A stretch of 64,000 bases of DNA from Natronococcus roseus (lineage in GTDB: Archaea; Halobacteriota; Halobacteria; Halobacteriales; Natrialbaceae): assembly GCF_043677095.1 (NCBI RefSeq), contig NZ_JBHLJR010000004.1:186001-250000 (forward strand), given 5' to 3'. Made by a program: the position numbers and the translations under genes. The notes beneath the pieces are model-generated. The model had not been told where the DNA came from, made no database searches, and saw nothing but the letters and a program-made list of their open reading frames with translations. Positions 59,858 through 64,000 of the stretch are shown one piece after another. Each line of letters opens with the position of its first letter. Position 1 is the first letter of the stretch.

Positions 59858-60660
59858 CGGCCCATCACCTCCTCGGCCGCGACGCCGGCACCGATCCCTA
59901 CGCCCGCGGCGATGAGCAGATCAGCACCCTCTGGGAGCCCGGTCTGGGAGACGGCGAGCGCCGCGGCGATCGCGACGAGCGCGCTCGTGAGCGCGGCGAC
60001 GAGCTGGGGATACGCGTCGATAGCCGGGACGAGAATCGCGAGGAAGACGAGCGGGATCGCGAACTGGAGGTTCAGCGAGGCCGGGATGCCGGCTCCGAGG
60101 ACGTACCCGATTACCGTCGTGATGACCCAGACGAGCCAGATGCTCACGCCGAGTCCGAGGTAGTACAGCCGCTTGTTTCGATCACGGGACTCGTCGGCGT
60201 ACTCGCCGATCGACACCGCGTAGACGTGGTCGGTGAGGAAGTACGCGAGGTACGCCCGCGTTCGCTTTCCGTACTCGGTGAAATGCGGTGCGATGGAGGC
60301 CGAGTACATGAGCATCCGGAGGTTGATGACGAGCCCGGTGAGGACGATGATCGCGAGTCCCGCGTTCGTGGCCATCAACTCGACCATGACGAGCTGTGCG
60401 GTGCCCGCGAAGATTCCCGCAGACATCGCAACCGTCTGGAGGATCGACAACCCCGCGCCGTCGGCGGCGATCCCGAACACGAGCGCGAACGGGATGAGCC
60501 CCAACAGAATTCCGATGGAGTCGCGGGCACCCGCCCGGAAATCTACGTGCAGTAGTCGTGACAGCAGCTGCTGTCCCTGCGGATCCTGTTCGAGAGCGGT
60601 GCGTGCGTCTGAATCGGCGGGCTCGTCTTGCCCCGCCGATGCGGTTTCGTTTCCTGACAT
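59854..60660 (-). CDS. azlC: AzlC-type branched-chain amino acid exporter
   Basis: 268 residues from ATG 60660 (MSGNETASAGQDEPADSDAR). After a charged 45-residue N-terminus, helices begin with DSIGILLGLIPFALVFGIAA and GIFAGTAQLVMVELMATNAG. The conserved region INLRMLMYSASIAPHF then TDHVYAVSIGEYADE matches AzlC. Interrupts the CoA gene group. Branched-chain amino acids and acyl-CoA metabolism are related, but a direct link is only inferred. Confidence 0.9.
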   Translation of the reverse strand: MSGNETASAGQDEPADSDARTALEQDPQGQQLLSRLLHVDFRAGARDSIGILLGLIPFALVFGIAADGAGLSILQTVAMSAGIFAGTAQLVMVELMATNAGLAIIVLTGLVINLRMLMYSASIAPHFTEYGKRTRAYLAYFLTDHVYAVSIGEYADESRDRNKRLYYLGLGVSIWLVWVITTVIGYVLGAGIPASLNLQFAIPLVFLAILVPAIDAYPQLVAALTSALVAIAAALAVSQTGLPEGADLLIAAGVGIGAGVAAEEVMGR

Positions 60661-60980
60661 CGTGACCTCGAGAGAGGGTTCTGATCCGACCGACCCCCGG
60701 ATGAGTAGCGCCCTGGGTGCGTACAACGTGGGGCCGGTAGCGTCGACACTGCTGCGGTACTGGCACCGGCCCGTTCGGTGGGCGACCAGCTTGTCCGTCG
60801 GCGCGAATCGGCCGTTTCGGCTAACTCGCTACCACGCGGTGAGTGTTACCTATCACATAGCATACCGTCCTCGTTGAAAACTGTATCGAATGATCATCCA
60901 TGTGTACTGTTCCACGGACCGACGGCTCAGAACCGTGCACGAGGCAAAACTTAACTATTGACCGTTCGATTTCTCGGTCG
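60661..60980. promoter_or_regulatory. 320-base divergent promoter region, azlC/thiolase
   Basis: Divergent spacer. CTTAACTA at 60950-60957, 24-31 bases before the thiolase ATG at 60981, is a good TATA candidate for a leaderless transcript. The AT-rich stretch at about 60845-60900 may serve either direction. No gene supportable between. Confidence 0.5.
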
Positions 60981-62117
60981 ATGACCCGAGCTGAGGCCGT
61001 ACTCGTCGACGCAGTGCGAACCCCACAGGGGCGGAAAGACGGTGGACTCGCCGATGTCTACCCCGAGGACCTCGTTACGACTGTGCTCGAATCGCTGGTC
61101 GAGCGAACGGATGCCCCGGCCGAGGAGTGGAACGACTTCCGTCTCGGCTGTGCGAATCAAGAGAACGAACAGGGCCGGAACCTCGCCCGCCAGTCGCTGC
61201 TGGCCGGTGGCTTCCCCGAGACCGTTCCGGGGGCGACGACCACCCGACTCTGTGGCTCGTCGCTGACGGCGCTCGTCGACGCCGTCCGCGCGGTTGAGAC
61301 GGATGACGGCGACGTCTACCCCGTCGCCGGCGTCGAGCACATGAGCCGGATCCCGTTCTCGGACTGGCTCCACCCCGACATCAAGGAGCGATACGACGCC
61401 GACGAACTCCCGATGGGCGCGACCGCCGAGCGCGTCGCCCGGGAGTACGACGTCGGTCGCGAGGAACAGGACGCGTTCGCGCTTCGCTCCCACGAGCGCG
61501 CGATCGAGGCCTGGGAAGAAGGCCGGTTCGACGACGAGGTCGTCCCAGTCGAGACGGGAGACGGTGTCGTCGAACGTGACGAGGGCCCGCGGGAGGACAC
61601 CGACCTCGAGACCCTGGCCGGCCTCCCTACCATCTTCGCCGACGACGACGCGGCGACGGTCACCCCCGGCAACGCCTCGCCGCTGACCGACGGCGCGGCC
61701 GGACTGCTCGTGACGAGCGCCGAGTACGCCGAGGAACACGACCTCGAGCCCCTCGCTCGCGTTCGCTCGCGCGGCGTCGCCGGTGTCGACCCCACCGTGA
61801 TGGGGACCGGCCCGGTACCCGCGACCCGCGACGCGCTCAAGGGAACCGACCTCACCGTCGACGACCTCGACCTCGTGGAACTCAACGAGGCGTTCGCTTC
61901 CCAGAGCCGCTACTGTCAGCGCGAACTCGGTATCGACGACGAGAAACTGAACGTCAACGGCGGTGCGATCGCACTCGGCCACCCGCTCGGCTGCTCGGGC
62001 GCACGCATCGCGACGACCCTGCTGCACGAACTCGAGCGCCGGGACGGCCGGTACGGTCTGGCGACGATGTGCGTCGGGTTCGGACAGGGCGTTGCGGTAG
62101 TGTTCGAACGGGCGTAA
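60981..62117 (+). CDS. Acetyl-CoA C-acyltransferase (thiolase)
   Basis: 378 residues from ATG 60981 (MTRAEAVLVDAVRTPQGRKD). Thiolase I/II fold. Acylated Cys91 in TTTRLCGSSLTALVDAV. The second and third motifs are LVELNEAFASQSRYCQRELG and NVNGGAIALGHPLGCSGARI, with the final Cys in TMCVGFGQGVAVVFERA. It cleaves 3-ketoacyl-CoA (or condenses acetyl-CoA), matching the hydratase-dehydrogenase pair nearby. All catalytic residues intact. Confidence 0.94.
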   Translation: MTRAEAVLVDAVRTPQGRKDGGLADVYPEDLVTTVLESLVERTDAPAEEWNDFRLGCANQENEQGRNLARQSLLAGGFPETVPGATTTRLCGSSLTALVDAVRAVETDDGDVYPVAGVEHMSRIPFSDWLHPDIKERYDADELPMGATAERVAREYDVGREEQDAFALRSHERAIEAWEEGRFDDEVVPVETGDGVVERDEGPREDTDLETLAGLPTIFADDDAATVTPGNASPLTDGAAGLLVTSAEYAEEHDLEPLARVRSRGVAGVDPTVMGTGPVPATRDALKGTDLTVDDLDLVELNEAFASQSRYCQRELGIDDEKLNVNGGAIALGHPLGCSGARIATTLLHELERRDGRYGLATMCVGFGQGVAVVFERA

Positions 62118-62139
62118 GCGCGTCTTCGCTCCTCCTGTT

Positions 62140-63561
62140 CTACTCCGCCGCGAGTTGCATCTTGAACCCGTACCGGGTCACTCCCTCCTGCGTGTAGATC
62201 CGCCGGATCGTGGCTTCGACGCGGTCGCCGACCTCGACGGTCTCATCGGCGCCAGTTAGCACCTGCGTCGGCGTCGAAACGGTTCCGTCGTCGTCTCGAG
62301 GACCGTCGAGCGCGACGACCGCGCTGACGAACGAGCCCTCACGGGCCTGCTGTTCGACGAACTCGGGGGGCGCGCCGCCCTGGCCGATGACCGTCGCCGC
62401 CTCCACGGTTCCGGTTCCGGGGAGGGAGACCTCGTCGTAGCCCTCGAGCGCGCCGCAGTCTGGACACGCGCCCTCGGGCGGGAACGCGATCGATCCGCAC
62501 TCCTCGCAGCGGCCGGCGACGAGACGGTGGCGCTGCGGGATCGTCCGCTTCCAGCTCGGCACGCTGACGTACGCGCCGCCGCCGTCGGGCTCACCGGGTG
62601 TAATGTCGCCGCGCATCCGCAGGTACTCGCCGTAGCGAAGGGTCTCGCCGCCCTCGAGCGCGCTCGCGACCGCGACGTCGGCGGCGTCGACGGCCAGCGC
62701 GGTCGCGCCGCCGCCGGAGCCGTAGCCGAGCAGGACGAGTTCTTCGTGGTCGTCCTCGAGCGCGCTCGCGAATCCGAGCAGGACGCTGGCCGCGCCCGTA
62801 TCGCCGAGGTCGTGGACCGTGGTCCCCGGCTGGAGCGCCTCCGAGTCGACGCCGAGCGACCCGGCGGCGCGGTAGGGGAGCTTCCCGTTCGGCGACTGCA
62901 GGCAGACCGCGTCGACCGCGGAGAGGTCGGTTTCGAGCGCGTCCGCGGCGGCCGTAACCGTCTCCGTGAACGCCCGCCGGTCGTAGCCCGTGACGCCCAG
63001 TCCCGTCGTCTCCACCTCGCCGGCGAGGCGGAACCGCGTCCCGGGGAAGGGGCTGACGCGCTCCGCGCGCTCGGTCACCGACCCGGTGCCGTCGGGGGTC
63101 AGAACGACGGCCGCGGCTCCCGCGCCGCCCGCGTGTTCGATCTCGTCGTCGTGCGCGCCGCGAGGGGCGTCGGCCGCGACGACGAGCACCGTTCCGTCCG
63201 CGACCTCGAGTCCCGACGCGAGCGCGTCGACGCCGGCGCGGGTGCTGCCGGCGAACTGACGCGTCTCGAGGGCGCCGCCGAGGCCGAGGAAGCTAGCGAG
63301 TCGGGGCGAGAGCGCCTCCTCCTCGTAGGGGGGCGTCGTCGTTCCGAGGTAGAGGTGGGTGACGTCGTCGGAATCGACCTCGCCCGCTTCGAGCGCCCGC
63401 AAAGCGGCCTCGTAGGCCATCGTCTGAGTGTCCTCGTCGCCCGCGGGCACTGCTGTCTCGGAGATGCCGGCGCCGTGGAACTGCCCCCAGGCGTCCGTGA
63501 CCGCGTCCGCAGTGAGCCGGTAGCGGGGGGCGTACGCGCCGACGCTCTCGAGTCCCGTCAT
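62140..63561 (-). CDS. HMG-CoA synthase-like protein fused to a zinc ribbon/OB fold, catalytic Cys absent
   Basis: 473 residues. Residues 1-320 have the fold of archaeal HMG-CoA synthase/KAS III: YAPRYRLTADAVTDAWGQFH, HLYLGTTTPPYEEEALSPRL and a central VHDLGDTGAASVLLGFASAL. At the usual catalytic Cys site it reads RQFAGSTRAGVDALASG, with Ser/Thr and no Cys nearby. Residues about 345-365 form a zinc ribbon (CEECGSIAFPPEGACPDCG), then a DUF35-type OB fold to the end (YGFKMQLAAE). Its start overlaps the upstream thiolase stop as ATGA. Probably a non-canonical partner of that thiolase rather than an HMG-CoA synthase; substrate unknown. Confidence 0.85.
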   Translation of the reverse strand: MTGLESVGAYAPRYRLTADAVTDAWGQFHGAGISETAVPAGDEDTQTMAYEAALRALEAGEVDSDDVTHLYLGTTTPPYEEEALSPRLASFLGLGGALETRQFAGSTRAGVDALASGLEVADGTVLVVAADAPRGAHDDEIEHAGGAGAAAVVLTPDGTGSVTERAERVSPFPGTRFRLAGEVETTGLGVTGYDRRAFTETVTAAADALETDLSAVDAVCLQSPNGKLPYRAAGSLGVDSEALQPGTTVHDLGDTGAASVLLGFASALEDDHEELVLLGYGSGGGATALAVDAADVAVASALEGGETLRYGEYLRMRGDITPGEPDGGGAYVSVPSWKRTIPQRHRLVAGRCEECGSIAFPPEGACPDCGALEGYDEVSLPGTGTVEAATVIGQGGAPPEFVEQQAREGSFVSAVVALDGPRDDDGTVSTPTQVLTGADETVEVGDRVEATIRRIYTQEGVTRYGFKMQLAAE

Positions 63562-64000
63562 CGCGCTACCTCCTCGTTTTCGAAGACGTGAACGGCCGTC
63601 GCGCCGCCGCTCCCGCCGACGTTGTGGGTGAGCCCGTATCTGGGATTCTCGAGTTGGCGGTCGCCCGCGCGTCCGGTGAGCTGGTCGAAGGCCTCGACGA
63701 CCTGGCCCGTGCCGGTCGCGCCGATGGGATGGCCCTTCGACTTGAGGCCGCCGGAAGTGTTGACCGGGAGATCGCCGTCGGGGTCGGTGACGCCCTCGCG
63801 GAGGAGGCGGGGCGCCTCGCCCCGGTCGCAGAACCCGAGGTCCTCGTAGGCGATGAGCTCCGCGATCGCGAAGCAGTCGTGGACCTCGGCGAAGTCGAGA
63901 TCGTCGGGGTCGATTCCGGCGCGTTCGTACGCGCGGTCCGCTGCCTCACTCGAAGCTGAAATCTCGGTGTAGCTGTCGCGCTGGGCCAGCCCGACGCGCT
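63558..64000 (-). CDS. SCP-x-type thiolase, C-terminal part (runs off window)
   Basis: 147 C-terminal codons visible; the start lies beyond position 64000. Motifs: FAEVHDCFAIAELIAYEDLG, VNTSGGLKSKGHPIGATGTG and LTHNVGGSGGATAVHVFENE. These are the C-terminal motifs of nonspecific lipid-transfer/SCP-x thiolases. Stop TGA overlaps the HMGS-like ATG by four bases. In archaea such thiolases act with DUF35 OB-fold proteins, here supplied in the fused partner. Confidence 0.92.
   Translation of the reverse strand, partial: RVGLAQRDSYTEISASSEAADRAYERAGIDPDDLDFAEVHDCFAIAELIAYEDLGFCDRGEAPRLLREGVTDPDGDLPVNTSGGLKSKGHPIGATGTGQVVEAFDQLTGRAGDRQLENPRYGLTHNVGGSGGATAVHVFENEEVAR

Noticed and set aside
1..64000. 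Very frequent CTCGAG hexamers
   Set aside because: Spread evenly through all genes, so it is a genome-wide composition signature of this lineage rather than a local signal.
1..64000. CRISPR arrays, rRNA genes and intact transposases
   Set aside because: No regularly spaced repeats, no rRNA-like conserved segments and no transposase or integrase domain were seen on either strand.

Overview
The window is chromosomal DNA from a halophilic archaeon (class Halobacteria). High GC, very frequent CTCGAG hexamers, strongly acidic proteins, twin-arginine (Tat) export signals and many haloarchaea-only small proteins all point this way. The style is closest to the Natrialbales (Natrinema/Haloterrigena-like), but that placement is an inference. 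I see no CRISPR array, no rRNA operon, no intact transposase and no prophage.

Most of the window is housekeeping. Left part (1-13 kb): archaeosine transglycosylase tgtA; two tandem secreted, extremely acidic repeat proteins; a Nudix hydrolase; a PadR regulator; a Tat-exported alkaline phosphatase; tRNA-Pro(CGG); and trmY. Middle-left (12.6-30 kb): an HtrA lipoprotein, pus10, an S9 peptidase, RNase HII, a cation exchanger, secDF, pgi, a frameshifted HTH-10 regulator, a CPBP protease, nob1 and aIF5B. Centre (30-45 kb): pyrG-guaAb operon, moaB/MTHFS pair, a CAP protein, an IDI-like protein, a lipid-kinase-like protein, divergent lrp/carA and a universal stress protein. Right (45-54 kb): divergent purNH/purB, a LOV-type histidine kinase, dapE and lysA. 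From 53.7 to 56.2 kb there is an AT-richer, gene-poor patch. The last 8 kb carries acyl-CoA/lipid genes: MaoC hydratase, enoyl-CoA hydratase, 3-hydroxyacyl-CoA dehydrogenase, two thiolases and an HMG-CoA-synthase-like/OB-fold fusion, with azlCD between them.

Functional links: trmY and pus10 make N1-methylpseudouridine-54 in tRNA together, and tgtA starts archaeosine-15 synthesis. purNH, purB, pyrG, guaAb and carA form a scattered nucleotide set. lysA and dapE belong to the diaminopimelate/lysine route.

The items I find most unusual are: (1) the tandem acidic proteins, whose hydrophobic blocks repeat every five residues like single coils of a pentapeptide beta-helix spaced by Asp/Glu/Asn linkers; (2) a type I IDI-like protein that keeps metal ligands but has Ala where the catalytic Cys is expected; (3) an HMG-CoA-synthase-like protein without the catalytic Cys, fused to a zinc ribbon/OB fold and overlapping a thiolase; (4) a Pus10 with a DnaJ-like pair of CxxCGGSG knuckles; (5) a duplicated purH 3' end that still reads in frame to a stop; (6) a perfect palindrome between lrp and carA with a related site at the carA start codon; (7) a tRNA-Pro 3'-end duplication resembling an old attachment site.
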